From NCBI GenBank assembly GCA_023430975.1, contig JAEYYB010000036.1:1-64000 (forward strand): a DNA stretch of 64,000 nucleotides, written 5' to 3'. Position numbers and translations under genes: made by a program. This stretch comes from Bacillota bacterium (GTDB taxonomy: Bacteria > Bacillota > Clostridia > Acetivibrionales > DSM-2933). A model generated the notes under the pieces. The model did not search any database and was not told the DNA's origin. It saw nothing but the letters and a program-made list of their open reading frames with translations. Of the stretch, positions 37,745 through 47,430 are shown in pieces (positions within the stretch are counted from its first letter, which is position 1; each line of letters starts with the position of its first letter).

Positions 37745-39790
37745 CTAATTTCTTGTAACCTTTATTGTATAATTTCCTGTAACATAGGGTGATGAATGTT
37801 TTACCTTAACATAGTAGGTTCTTAGTGAATTGTCGTTAGTGAAATTGATTTTAAAGTTACCGTTTGCACCACTGCTGTTGTCCTGGCCTATAAGGTTGAA
37901 TTCACTGTACCACACTTCACTTCTATTTGCTATATTTGGATCCTGAATAGGTATTGAACCCTTGTAAACTTCTCCATATGTATCTGTCATACCAAAGGTT
38001 TCAACAGTGTAGTTGCCGGGATATGCTCCTATCTTGTACCAATCAACGTCACCTTCATTGTCTATTGAAGCAACTTTTTCAACATTTATATCAATAATAT
38101 CAGCAGAAAAAACTGTATCATTAACTTCTTTTTCACCATTTGCTGCAGGAGTTGGGATGTAGCAAAGACTCTCGTAGAAAAGGAATTCGTTAAAGTTAAT
38201 TGCATGTTCATGACCATCCCATGGGTCATTATAGATTAGAAATGGGCCTGTTACCCCATCTTTATGATACATATAACCTTTACCCACTACACAATGACCA
38301 TCTATAAGAAAAGCTATTGGAGAATTCATATCAATAGCTTTCACAATATCATCGAAAGGATACGCTCCAAAAACACTTGAGAACTTCTTTGGAGTTATAT
38401 GTCTTGCTGAATAACCTGTTATGTATCTTTCTATGCCTTCTGATAGGGCATTCATAGTATTTGGTTTATTAAACTGGTAGGAATAGGAGTTAGGATAAAT
38501 ATGTTTAGCAATTTCAACAGTACGGTCTATATTGGCGTTATTTATATAGGAACTCACCATAGATGCACTTGTTGCCCAGCATAATAAACTGTAAGGCTGT
38601 TGGGTCTGATTTACAAGTGGCAGAGTTTTTCCTCTGGTTACACTGATTGTGTAATTTCCAGTTGAACCATTACTATCAGTTACTTTTATATAATAAGCAA
38701 TGTTCTTTTGAAGCTTCATTTCCAGCACAAAGTTTTCTGCTGTATCTGTATCACTGGCCAAAAGCTGTCCGCTGCCGCTATAAACCTGTCCGGTTGTATT
38801 GTTGAAGCCCTTGGTTTCGATTCTGTAGTAGGCTGTTTCAGAAGCAGTGAATCTGAAATAGTCTACATCGGAGGAGGAATTTATTTGTGCAGCATATGGA
38901 GTTCCGGCACTTAGTACATAGGCTGAATTGATTGAATTTCCCTCATTATCATAAGAAATGGTTTCCTGAGGAATGGAAACAACAAGATTATAATCACCGC
39001 TGTTAGCGTTTGAATTCCAATGAGTAACCTTTATATAATAAGTGGTGAATGCCGACAGATCATATGTGATGCTAAAGTTTCCGCTGCCGTAATCATCATT
39101 AGTGGCCAGGTATTGCTTGCTTGTCGGACGCATGATACCTGTACCTATTCCGTTATTGTCATAAAGATACCCTACTGTATCGGTAGAACCAGTGGTTTTT
39201 ATAGTGTATGTTCCGCTTATCCTTGGAGTAAACATGTAATAGTCTGCATCAGCAGGCTGGTTAATTGCTCCGGAAATGGAGACTGTCTTTGTACTGTTTG
39301 GTAGAATATTGGCAGACAGGAATGAGCTGTTGTATTCTACTTCAGTTAGGGTTACTCCATTTGGCTTTAGCGGGATAATACTGATTGTATAGCCAGCCTT
39401 TGACATATCATATGTACTATTGCATTTGAGTTTTATATAATAGTTGCAGTTTTCGGTTAATTCAGCACGCAGAGTGCTATCTGGGGTTTCATCAATTATT
39501 TCTCTGGATGGGTTGTATAAAGTTTTTGTTGCAGAATTACCTGACTCTATAGTTATCTCATAGGGTCCTGTGAAGAGTGGTGTAAAAATGAAATAGTCTT
39601 CATCGATCTCGCTATCCAGTGTACCAATAATATTCTCATTGTAGTTGCCATATTTGTCAAGTTGTGTTGCAGACTCGAATGTGTCATTTAGCTCTTGCTC
39701 ATACATAGCTGCATAGCCTGATATACTGAAAATGGCAATTACAAATAAAAGTACTGCGTATGTAGTTAAAAATTTACTTCTTTTGTTCAT
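37745..39790 (-). CDS. Secreted papain-like (C39/C70-type) cysteine protease flanked by PPC domains
   Basis: The ATG at 39790 opens a signal peptide (about 1-27). Three bacterial pre-peptidase C-terminal (PPC) domains follow (about 30-140, 150-270, 275-385), each with a D-x-DYF/YxF strand and a YYIKV strand. The catalytic domain (about 390-550) has SLLCWATSASMVSSYI with the nucleophilic Cys near 401, DGHCVVGKGY with the His near 498, and IYNDPWDG with the Asn/Asp near 520. A fourth PPC domain ends the protein. The CWA(T)SAxM pattern is that of AvrRpt2/C70 and C39-like proteases. It is probably secreted and may bind surface polymer through PPC; the substrate is unknown. Confidence 0.82.
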   Translation of the reverse strand: MNKRSKFLTTYAVLLFVIAIFSISGYAAMYEQELNDTFESATQLDKYGNYNENIIGTLDSEIDEDYFIFTPLFTGPYEITIESGNSATKTLYNPSREIIDETPDSTLRAELTENCNYYIKLKCNSTYDMSKAGYTISIIPLKPNGVTLTEVEYNSSFLSANILPNSTKTVSISGAINQPADADYYMFTPRISGTYTIKTTGSTDTVGYLYDNNGIGTGIMRPTSKQYLATNDDYGSGNFSITYDLSAFTTYYIKVTHWNSNANSGDYNLVVSIPQETISYDNEGNSINSAYVLSAGTPYAAQINSSSDVDYFRFTASETAYYRIETKGFNNTTGQVYSGSGQLLASDTDTAENFVLEMKLQKNIAYYIKVTDSNGSTGNYTISVTRGKTLPLVNQTQQPYSLLCWATSASMVSSYINNANIDRTVEIAKHIYPNSYSYQFNKPNTMNALSEGIERYITGYSARHITPKKFSSVFGAYPFDDIVKAIDMNSPIAFLIDGHCVVGKGYMYHKDGVTGPFLIYNDPWDGHEHAINFNEFLFYESLCYIPTPAANGEKEVNDTVFSADIIDINVEKVASIDNEGDVDWYKIGAYPGNYTVETFGMTDTYGEVYKGSIPIQDPNIANRSEVWYSEFNLIGQDNSSGANGNFKINFTNDNSLRTYYVKVKHSSPYVTGNYTIKVTRN

Positions 39791-40310
39791 ACTAATCCCC
39801 CGTTCTTTTGTTTGTCTGATTATTAGTTCTACAATTGCATCGATGCTGTTTAATTTTTTAGACTAAAAACTCCTTTGCTAGCTAAAAGGATTAACATAAT
39901 ATTAACATAAAAAAATTACTTTAAAAAGCATAAAAGTAAAAAATTTATTAATGTGTTATAAATTAGTTATATTTTCTTTATTAAATGAAAAAATTTTATT
40001 GCTTTTAAGAGGTTATTATATTTACATTATGTTAACTTCTGTGATAAAAAATATAAAACTCCCCCTACCTTGCATAAACAAGATAAGGGGAGCCCTCAGC
40101 TATTCATTTGAAGCTGCCCTATACGTCAATTCTCCCACTCAGGTTTTTGAAAACTATTCCCGGTTTCTCAGGCAGAAAAGTCCTCAACAAAATTAAAGTT
40201 GATTTTAGGAGTTCTCAAGAGAATTTGTTACTCAAATAATCTGAAGGTCATAACAGATACCGATCCATCTATCAATGTAAAACCAGACAGGATTAATAAA
40301 AAAACTTAGG
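39791..40310. other. AT-rich gap with possible relics
   Basis: The first 250 bases are very AT-rich, suiting a promoter for the protease. From about 40080 to 40196 a plus-strand frame reads like protein (SYSFEAALYVNSPTQVFENY), and near 40245-40307 another reads KVITDTDPSINVKPDRINKK. Both lack starts and families, so I treat them as possible debris. Confidence 0.3.
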
Positions 40311-40550
40311 TAATTATTTATGAGAGATTACTGAAGACAATGCCAAATTCCAGTATACCAACTCGAGAACATTGATTGCACTTATTAAAACAGAAATAAC
40401 AACACTGTTTTCCTATATGTTGTGGGTTTCTATCTAGGTAGCTGAAGGAAAAATGGAAGGAGTAGGCGTTGCATTTTTCACTGTCAGGATGATAAGAGGT
40501 AAATAGATCTAAAGTAATAATATTTCTTGTTTTACAGAAATAATATAATA
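40311..40550 (+). pseudogene. Broken duplicate of the DUF1648 gene
   Basis: This stretch repeats bases 41791 to about 42070 with few differences. It lacks the first half of the gene, has TGG changed to TAG (40435-40437), and has lost 42 bases between the two gttgc(g/a)ttttt repeats that are still present in the intact copy (41948 and 41990). The loss is in frame and looks like slippage. The DinB gene lies between the two copies. Confidence 0.9.
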
Positions 40551-40704
40551 GTAAACTATATTGGTACATATTTCATTTACTGGATTTTTTCATCGGTGAT
40601 TAAAACATCTATTAAACCTTCACATACCGGAAATGCAGCTTAATCCTATAAAGTATATACAATATGATATTAATAATATATTGATTGCATAAGTTCCCTC
40701 ATAA

Positions 40705-41178
40705 CTATAAATTAGTTAGCTCATTCAGTCTTTCATGCATATGATGGTAATGGCCCTTCAAATGGTCGACATAATGAATCATTAACTCTTCTAATGTTAT
40801 AAAGTCTTTATTTTCAAACCATGTTACTTTCCATTTATGGGTTAATTGATTATCATCGACCTCTTCAATTATTCCAATCAGAAGCTTATTAAAGAAATAA
40901 AACAAATTCATTAACTCATTAAATTTCATATTTTGATGGTGTTGTGCTTTAAGCCATTCTTCATTATTGTAATCTGGAAAGCTTATTTCCTCTGAGATTT
41001 TCATTCTGACGAATCTTTGATGATTATTTGATGCGGAGTCGATTAAATGACCGATTATTTCTTTAATGGACCACTTATCCTGAGAAATTTTAATAGTTGT
41101 TATCTCTTCATCCAGATTATAAAAATCGTTTTTAAATTTTTCTATTAATTCTTCCATTTGCAGTGCTAACATCTTCAT
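40705..41178 (-). CDS. DinB superfamily protein
   Basis: The ATG at 41178 has ggaggg six bases upstream. The 157-residue four-helix protein carries the metal-binding histidines expected of DinB/YfiT-like proteins: GHLIDSASNNHQRF (about 43-56) and HYVDHLKGHYHHM near the C-terminus. Members include bacillithiol- or mycothiol-linked transferases and DNA-damage-induced proteins. No partner gene is present to narrow it down. It sits between the intact and broken DUF1648 copies. Confidence 0.82.
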   Translation of the reverse strand: MKMLALQMEELIEKFKNDFYNLDEEITTIKISQDKWSIKEIIGHLIDSASNNHQRFVRMKISEEISFPDYNNEEWLKAQHHQNMKFNELMNLFYFFNKLLIGIIEEVDDNQLTHKWKVTWFENKDFITLEELMIHYVDHLKGHYHHMHERLNELTNL

Positions 41179-41527
41179 AACTATCCCTCCGCAAACAATC
41201 TATTTTTTATCTGCTAGTTTCTTTTATGTTTACAGCAAAATATCTTTTCTCAATTTATTTATTGTACCACTTTTACACTTGGAATGCTATAAAATGGATT
41301 TTGTATCTTGGTATTCTGATATAAGAGATGGACTGCGGTAATTGATACTCATTAATTAGATTGGTATAATTAATATTATAGATATCAAGCTGTAAACTAG
41401 TTATATACAGTGAGAGGAATCGCCGAAAAAGGACTATTCCAGTCGAATTGATATATAACTTTACAGTTGGGTATCCGTAAAGGTGCTAATATAAATATAA
41501 CAAATATAAAAAGCAGGTGATATTCAT
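41179..41527. other. Non-coding gap
   Basis: About 350 AT-rich bases between divergent genes. It must hold both promoters, but I cannot fix either with confidence. No relic or repeat is seen. Confidence 0.3.
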
Positions 41528-42028
41528 ATGAAGATTTCAAGACCAAAACTTAAAATTCCTTTAACTATTCCGGAAATCATAATTGAAGGCATATGTGCTT
41601 TAGTCATTATTGGATCAGCAATATTTATGATGTTAAAGCTAAATGAGTTACCGGAAAAAATTCCGACACATTTTGGAATTTTCGGTAGGCCGGACCGATG
41701 GGGCGGAAAAGGCGGTTTGATTGCTCTTTTAATTGTGAATCTAGGCTTGTATGCGTTATTAACAATATTGGGAAGATTTCCTCATGTTTTTAATTATTTA
41801 TGTGAGATTAATGAAGACAATGCCAAATTCCAGTATACCAACTCGAGAACATTGATTGCACTTATTAAAACAGAAATAACAACACTGTTTTCCTATATGT
41901 TGTGGGTTTCTATCTGGGTAGCTGAAGGAAAAATGGAAGGAGTAGGCGTTGCGTTTTTACCGGTATTTCTTATGGTCCTTTTCGGAACGGTTGCATTTTT
42001 CACTGTCAGGATGATAAGGGGCAAATAG
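41528..42028 (+). CDS. DUF1648 membrane protein
   Basis: The ATG at 41528 follows aagcaggtg. Four membrane helices are predicted in 166 residues. The segment LPEKIPTHFGIFGRPDRWGGK (shown here only by its ends, LPEKIPTHF and RPDRWGGK) after the first helix is the DUF1648 signature, found in SdpI-type immunity proteins and in many stand-alone Gram-positive proteins. It lacks the larger SdpI C-terminal domain, so a role as immunity protein is only a possibility. A damaged partial duplicate lies 1.5 kb upstream in the same orientation. Confidence 0.75.
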   Translation: MKISRPKLKIPLTIPEIIIEGICALVIIGSAIFMMLKLNELPEKIPTHFGIFGRPDRWGGKGGLIALLIVNLGLYALLTILGRFPHVFNYLCEINEDNAKFQYTNSRTLIALIKTEITTLFSYMLWVSIWVAEGKMEGVGVAFLPVFLMVLFGTVAFFTVRMIRGK

Positions 42029-42139
42029 ATCAAAAGTAATAATGTTTTTTATTTTACAGAAATTACTATAATTTAATAAAGATTTCTTTAAATTACCTTT
42101 AAAGGATGGTAAAATTATTTGTATATTATGGATGGCATA

Positions 42140-42230
42140 TTAAAATCAATTAATCTTTTGCATTTATCTATCGTTAAAGCGTTTGTTATTTTACTCTGCT
42201 AAATGTGGGATTAATGGTAATTTTAATATA
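42140..42230 (-). repeat. R1 dispersed palindromic repeat, copy 3 (inverted, diverged)
   Basis: Recognisable by gcatttatctatcg, gcgtttgttattttactctg and the closing taattttaatata. It is more diverged than the copies at 35941 and 49364. It lies in the leader of the GH9 cellulase gene. Confidence 0.7.
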
Positions 42231-42291
42231 GTAGCAATTGTTATCTATAATATAAAGTTAATTTTATAATTTTATAAAGGGGAATGATAAG

Positions 42292-45042
42292 ATGGGAAAA
42301 AAATTAACACTTTTACTGGCAATTGTTTTGACTTTTGCCATGCTTGTGCCTCCGGTGTATTCAAATGCGGCGAATCCATCTGAAGGTTACAGAAAATTGA
42401 TTGATGTACAGATATTTAAAAACACTGCTGTCGGAGGCTGGACAGGAAGCGGAGCCGGTGAAATTGAGACAGTGGATAGCACTTTGCCGCTTGATACTAC
42501 AGAAACCTATAATGATCTGCCATCACTGAGACTCAACATATCCAAGCCTGTCAATTCAGGTTGGTGGGTATCTCTTTTAACACTTAGGGGATGGAATTCT
42601 CACGACATTTCACAATATATCCCTAATGGATATTTAGAATTCAACATAAAGGGTAAAGAAGGCGGAGAAGATTTTGTTATCGGTTTCAGGGACAAGGTTT
42701 ATGAACGTGCAGCAGGTCTTGAAGTTGATGTGAAAATTGCAGTATCCAAATATGCTGAGATTACAACTGATTGGCAGCATGTTAAAATACCTCTTAAGGA
42801 TATTGCCGCACTTAACGCTAAATTTGATCCATCTTCGGTTACTTGTATGGCAATAGATAAGGTTAATATCAGCCCATTTACAGTATGGTTGAATGACATA
42901 AAAATAACTTCTCCGGATAATGAGAAAGCGGCACCTGCCATTAAAGTTAATCAGTTGGGCTTCATACCGGAAAGCGAAAAGTATGCTCTTGTTACAGGGT
43001 TTCCGGAAGAGCTTACAGCTTCTCAAGATACAGAATTTCAGGTGAAAAAAGTATCCGACAATACTGTTGTATTAAAGAAAAATCTAACCCTTGTTTCAGA
43101 ATTTGAAGCTGTGGATTCAGGTGAAAAGGTATTAAAGGCCGATTTCAGTGAATTAAAAACACCCGGTGAATATTACATAACCGTTTCAGCTTCAGGCATT
43201 GATGCTTCACCGAAGTTTAAAATAGGACAAGATATTTATAAGGAGCTAATAACAGACTCAGCAAGGTATTTCTACTATCAGCGTCAGGGAATTGAGCTTG
43301 AAGAACCTTATGCAGATGGGTTCCCAAGAAGTGATAAAACCCCTCAGGATTCAATAGCATCCTTTGCTTCCGGTAAAAAATCACCGATAGATGTTTCAAA
43401 AGGATGGCACGATGCCGGTGACTATGGTAAATATGTAAATGCAGGAGCATCCGGATTATCAGATCTTTTCTGGGCTTATGAAATGTTCCCTTCACAGTTT
43501 TCAGACAATCAATTTAACATACCCGAAAGCACAAACAGTATACCTGATATTCTAGATGAATGCAGGTGGGAGCTGGAATGGATGCTTAAAATGCAGGATG
43601 CTGCAAGCGGCGGATTCTATCCAAGAGTTCAGTCGGATAGTGACGAAAATGTTAAAGCAAGAATAATCAGGGACCAAAATGGATGCACGACTGACGATAC
43701 TGCTTGTGCAGCGGCAATTTTAGCACAGACATACCTTTTATACAAGGATTATGATAAGACATTTGCTGATCAATGTCTTGATGCGGCTAAAAAGGCATGG
43801 GAGTTTCTAGAGAAGAACCCTTCAAACATAGTATCACCGGCTGGTCCATACAATGTGAGCAACGACAGCAGTGACAGGCTTTGGGCGGCAGCATCGCTTT
43901 ACAGGTCAACATCTGATGAAAAATATCACACATATTTTAAAGACAACTACACAAAATTTGAATCCAAGTTTACAGATTCATACGGCTATGGGCATACATG
44001 GGGAGACATGTGGTATACAGCATTTATGTGCTATCTCAAAGCAGATTCAAAAGACGCTCAGGTTGAGAGCTGGATCAAAACTCAATATGACAAATGGATA
44101 AATAAAATTGTTACAAGATATAACAACAACCCATGGAAAAATGCTATTGTTCCGGGAAATTATTTCTGGGGTATAAATATGCAGGTTATGAATACCCCAA
44201 TGGATGCAATTATCGGTGCAAAGTTGCTGGGAAAATCGAATGAGTCGGTAAGTACCATGGGATTTGGCTCGTTAAACTGGCTTCTTGGTACAAATCCACT
44301 TAGATTTAGCTTTGTTTCAGGTTATGGGGAAGATTCTGCAAAAAATGTTTTCAGCAGCATATATAACAATGACGGTAAAGCTGGAATACCTGACGGATAT
44401 GTTCCTGGTGGACCTAACGCCTATGAAGGTGCCGGATTATCAAGGTTTGCCGCAAAGTGTTATACAAGAAGCTCAAACGACTGGGTTGCAAATGAGCACA
44501 CAGTTTACTGGAACTCGGCATTGGTGTTTATGTCAGCATTTGCTAATAATGCTGCACCGGCTGCAGATAAGATTTCAGTTTCAGGCTATGTGGAGTCAAG
44601 TGCAGATTCACTAAATAGTAAAATAAATGAGGGATTTAAGGTAGAATTAAAATCAAGCGGCGGTTACAGTTTTACTGCAACAACAGATAAAAACGGATTC
44701 TTCAAGTTGGAAAACGTAAATATGATAAGAGGATTCTATGATATTAGCATATCAAAACCCGGATATCTCACAAAAAATATAAAGGATTTATTGGGAAGTC
44801 AAAATCATGTTATCGGAAGTGCTTCTTCACCGATTGTGATGCTGGCTGGAGATATTCCAAATTCATATGGCATACAAGATGGTGCAATAAACATGATGGA
44901 CGTTGTGGAGATTGCAAAAGCCTTCAACACAGTAAAGGGCGATGAACATTATAATCCTGTTTGTGATTTTGATATGGATGATTCCATAAACATTAAAGAT
45001 GTTATACAATTAGCCGTTAATTTTGGAGTTGTATCAGAATAA
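42292..45042 (+). CDS. Cellulosomal GH9 glucanase: CBM30-like - Ig - GH9 - X - dockerin
   Basis: The ATG at 42292 follows aaagggg. After a signal peptide (1-26), residues about 30-205 resemble CBM30 (GWWVSLLTLRGW). An Ig-like CelD_N domain follows (about 213-310, IKVNQLGFIPESEKYALVTG). The GH9 catalytic domain covers about 320-755, with the catalytic Asp in WHDAGDYGKYVNAG (about 371) and the acid Glu in WVANEHTVYWNSAL (about 734). An X-like module (about 765-850, GYLTKNIKDLL) leads into a dockerin with INMMDVVEIAKAFN and DMDDSINIKDVIQLAVNFG. The X-plus-dockerin tail is like the type II enzyme dockerins of Pseudobacteroides cellulosolvens. The enzyme cleaves beta-1,4-glucan outside the cell after docking to a scaffoldin. 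Confidence 0.9.
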   Translation: MGKKLTLLLAIVLTFAMLVPPVYSNAANPSEGYRKLIDVQIFKNTAVGGWTGSGAGEIETVDSTLPLDTTETYNDLPSLRLNISKPVNSGWWVSLLTLRGWNSHDISQYIPNGYLEFNIKGKEGGEDFVIGFRDKVYERAAGLEVDVKIAVSKYAEITTDWQHVKIPLKDIAALNAKFDPSSVTCMAIDKVNISPFTVWLNDIKITSPDNEKAAPAIKVNQLGFIPESEKYALVTGFPEELTASQDTEFQVKKVSDNTVVLKKNLTLVSEFEAVDSGEKVLKADFSELKTPGEYYITVSASGIDASPKFKIGQDIYKELITDSARYFYYQRQGIELEEPYADGFPRSDKTPQDSIASFASGKKSPIDVSKGWHDAGDYGKYVNAGASGLSDLFWAYEMFPSQFSDNQFNIPESTNSIPDILDECRWELEWMLKMQDAASGGFYPRVQSDSDENVKARIIRDQNGCTTDDTACAAAILAQTYLLYKDYDKTFADQCLDAAKKAWEFLEKNPSNIVSPAGPYNVSNDSSDRLWAAASLYRSTSDEKYHTYFKDNYTKFESKFTDSYGYGHTWGDMWYTAFMCYLKADSKDAQVESWIKTQYDKWINKIVTRYNNNPWKNAIVPGNYFWGINMQVMNTPMDAIIGAKLLGKSNESVSTMGFGSLNWLLGTNPLRFSFVSGYGEDSAKNVFSSIYNNDGKAGIPDGYVPGGPNAYEGAGLSRFAAKCYTRSSNDWVANEHTVYWNSALVFMSAFANNAAPAADKISVSGYVESSADSLNSKINEGFKVELKSSGGYSFTATTDKNGFFKLENVNMIRGFYDISISKPGYLTKNIKDLLGSQNHVIGSASSPIVMLAGDIPNSYGIQDGAINMMDVVEIAKAFNTVKGDEHYNPVCDFDMDDSINIKDVIQLAVNFGVVSE

Positions 45043-45059
45043 GCTATATTAAATACGTT

Positions 45060-45147
45060 ATTAATCTTACATTTAGCAGAGCAAAATAACGAACGCTTTA
45101 CCGGAATTTTGCGATAGATAAATGTAAAAGATTAATCGTATTTAATC
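45060..45147 (+). repeat. R1 dispersed palindromic repeat, copy 4
   Basis: Starts ttaatcttacatttagcaga and contains gcaaaataacgaacgcttta and tgcgatagataaatgtaaaa. It lies 17 bases after the cellulase stop, before the shared terminator hairpin. Confidence 0.8.
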
Positions 45148-45173
45148 TATAAACGTCGCAGGATAAAAACATG

Positions 45174-45219
45174 TAAGAAACCCACAAGGGGATGAAACAT
45201 CACCTTTGTGGGTTTCTTA
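45174..45219. terminator. Long hairpin terminator between convergent genes
   Basis: A stem of about 21 bp with a single mismatch (taagaaacccacaag... / ...cttgtgggtttctta in essence) separates the cellulase from the minus-strand M50 gene. Its right arm includes the M50 stop codon at 45217-45219. Confidence 0.75.
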
Positions 45220-45846
45220 CTTATTGCGTTTGCCCATATTGTTTATATGGCTCATAATTTTGTCAACATCCCTTTTTATTTCTTCATCTGAAGGGGAGCG
45301 TTTTTTCTTTCTAACAGGAATATGGTTTTGCTTTACAGAATTCTTACGTTCAAACAATAACCCCCAGATAGTATGGCCATCCAAAGGTTTTATGGGTAAT
45401 AAATTAACTATGATAAATAGTATATTTAAAATAATAAATGAAACACAAAAACTATTCAAATATTTAAGCTTTTGAACTATTGAGAGAACGTTCCCAACTG
45501 ACATAATCAATAGAATAATAATTGTTGTAGCTGCCTGCAGTATTACACCACCACTGGAAATAAATAATGCTTCTCTTCTATATTCAGGTTCTTCGATAAT
45601 GCAATTTCCTCCCAATGCATGAATTATAATGTCATTGACTTTATAATTAAAAAAACGTGCAAAAATAGCATGGCCAAATTCATGGATTATGACCATAAGT
45701 ACAATGCTGGTTTCAAAGATTAAACCGGACAAATATTCTTTATAATTAATCAATGGAATTAAGAACAATAAAATAACTGACCAATGTAAATATATATTTA
45801 TTCTCTTGAACTCTTTAATTTTTTTCAATCCTATATTAGAATTCAT
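45217..45846 (-). CDS. M50 family (site-2-type) membrane metalloprotease
   Basis: The ATG at 45846 has aggagg just upstream. The 209-residue protein has four or five membrane helices. HEFGH at residues 55-59 lies inside a helix and gives two zinc ligands; LLPIKPLDGHTIW (about 154-166) supplies the third ligand Asp of the NPDG-like motif. It is of the compact SpoIVFB-like type without PDZ or CBS domains, and it ends in a basic cytosolic tail. Its substrate is unknown, and no anti-sigma factor lies next to it. Confidence 0.82.
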   Translation of the reverse strand: MNSNIGLKKIKEFKRINIYLHWSVILLFLIPLINYKEYLSGLIFETSIVLMVIIHEFGHAIFARFFNYKVNDIIIHALGGNCIIEEPEYRREALFISSGGVILQAATTIIILLIMSVGNVLSIVQKLKYLNSFCVSFIILNILFIIVNLLPIKPLDGHTIWGLLFERKNSVKQNHIPVRKKKRSPSDEEIKRDVDKIMSHINNMGKRNK

Positions 45847-45976
45847 TTATCCTCCTATTTAATTATGCTTCTACACTATAAATATACATTTCTGAAAGTT
45901 CCTTTATTGTTTTTCCTTGTGCTTCCCATATGCCTTCATATGCTTTGGAAATTTTAATAATATCTCAATCATTAAA

Positions 45977-46888
45977 TTAAGAAGTAGGCAACATTTTTGC
46001 AAGATACGAATTGATAATTTCAGCAGGCTTATGCCCTTTCTGGTCATATCCAAGCATCATATTGACGTGCCAATATCCCGGAACAATCTTTAATTCCGCG
46101 TTTTTAGAACCTTTTTTAACTAACTCGGTATGTAGATTAATAGAGTTTGAACGTGGAACAAGCCAATCATCTCCTCCATGTAATATCAAACAAGGGGGCT
46201 CATTCCCTTTAACATGTAAAATAGGTGAGCAATCATTTTTATCACTATTACCTAGCATGGCCTGTATTGAAAGGTTTAAAATTTCAGGTATATAATTTTC
46301 AGGTAAATTAAAATCAAATACGCCGCTTACAGGAATCCAGCATTTAACTTTTTTTATGTCGATGTTATATTTTTTATGCCACTTTTCACTTATAACAAGA
46401 AGAGCAGCTAAATGTGCACCTGCAGAATGACCAATGACAGCTATATTATCCGGGTCGCCACCATAATCTTTAATATTATCAAGCACCCACTTAAAAGCCA
46501 GTGAACAATCTTCTATCTGGCTTGGATGGTTAACGTTTGGAGCTAGTCTGTAATTGGTTGATACAACAGTATATCCATTTTTTATCCATTCTTGTGCATA
46601 GAATCTTGTATTACTTTTGTCTTCACTAGTCCAACCTCCACCGTGAATAAAGAAAATTACAGGTCTTAGCTTTTTGTCATCACTTTTCAGATGATGTATA
46701 TCAAGTTTCTGCATCGGGTCCTCACCATATGGAATGTCAAAATAATCCTGCCTGTTGAGGTCTAGTATATCATTAAGATATGTATATGTTTCACTGCACT
46801 GCCCGTAAAACGTCCAATCCTTCTCCTGCAAAGAACTTAGTGGCTCATTTGAATCTACGAATTGTTCGTATCTAATCCCATTACTCAT
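45977..46888 (-). CDS. Alpha/beta hydrolase (esterase / BD-FAE-like)
   Basis: The ATG at 46888 has ggagg upstream. The oxyanion motif is HGGGW (82-86), the nucleophile Ser155 lies in IGHSAGAH, the acid is probably the Asp in LHGGDDWLVP, and the His is in PGYWHVNMM. The 303-residue length, the HGGG motif and the absence of a signal peptide place it among cytosolic carboxylesterases of the HSL/BD-FAE group. Its role could be acyl-ester or xylan-ester hydrolysis of imported oligosaccharides, which is inference. It is monocistronic. Confidence 0.82.
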   Translation of the reverse strand: MSNGIRYEQFVDSNEPLSSLQEKDWTFYGQCSETYTYLNDILDLNRQDYFDIPYGEDPMQKLDIHHLKSDDKKLRPVIFFIHGGGWTSEDKSNTRFYAQEWIKNGYTVVSTNYRLAPNVNHPSQIEDCSLAFKWVLDNIKDYGGDPDNIAVIGHSAGAHLAALLVISEKWHKKYNIDIKKVKCWIPVSGVFDFNLPENYIPEILNLSIQAMLGNSDKNDCSPILHVKGNEPPCLILHGGDDWLVPRSNSINLHTELVKKGSKNAELKIVPGYWHVNMMLGYDQKGHKPAEIINSYLAKMLPTS

Positions 46889-47069
46889 CTGTATTTCCTC
46901 CTACATATCATATAATTTTCTTATTTATCTTATCACAACAAAACTGAGTTTTCTATACGGTGACAGAATAAACCATGCTTATGACTGACAATAATACTGT
47001 ACTAAAGATAGGCATTTCAGTAATCGGCTTCTATAAAAGATCAGCAATATACAAAAAGAGAGATGTCCC

Positions 47070-47174
47070 ATGAAAAATAAGAATTTAATAAATATTCTTG
47101 TTTTGTTGATTGTCATGGGGTGTTTAATTTGCAGCTTAGTGGGCTTATTTTGGAAAGGAGGACAAAACGGATGA
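47070..47174 (+). CDS. Possible small membrane protein, 34 aa
   Basis: ATG 47070 opens a frame with a basic start (MKNKN), one hydrophobic helix (LINILVLLIVMGCLICSLVG) and a short WKGGQNG tail. The upstream agagag is a weak ribosome binding site. Composition fits a single-pass small protein, but chance cannot be excluded at this length. Confidence 0.35.
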   Translation: MKNKNLINILVLLIVMGCLICSLVGLFWKGGQNG

Positions 47175-47211
47175 TGGCTAAAGGAAATAAAAGGAAATGA
47201 TTTTATGTTTT

Positions 47212-47430
47212 TCATTTGTTTGATACGATAAAACACGTATCGCACTTACGCGTAATTCTATCGAGAATTTCATCTTCAAGCTTCCATGGCTGGCCACAAA
47301 TGGGGCACATGTTTTGAGATTTAGAAGAATACTTATGTAAGTAGTAATAGAACGGCTTGCCCGTTAATGCACTTATTTTATTACAAAGACCAATACCCAT
47401 ACCAGAAAGCCTTAATAAAATATACCATAT
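47212..47430 (-). pseudogene. C-terminal remnant of a DUF2310 zinc-ribbon protein
   Basis: The readable frame from ATG 47400 ends CPICGQPWKLEDEILDRI then RKCDTCFIVSNK, the zinc ribbon that closes DUF2310 proteins (normally about 250 residues). Upstream of the ATG the same frame still reads family-like sequence (WYILLRLSGMGIGLCNKIS) until an in-frame TAG at 47431-47433. The ATG is therefore internal and the N-terminal three quarters are missing. Family call from memory of the motif. Confidence 0.6.

Noticed and set aside
39951..40196. 81-codon plus-strand frame upstream of the DUF1648 relic
   Set aside because: The first half is AT-rich text with no ribosome binding site. Only the second half looks coding, so I listed it as possible debris, not a gene.
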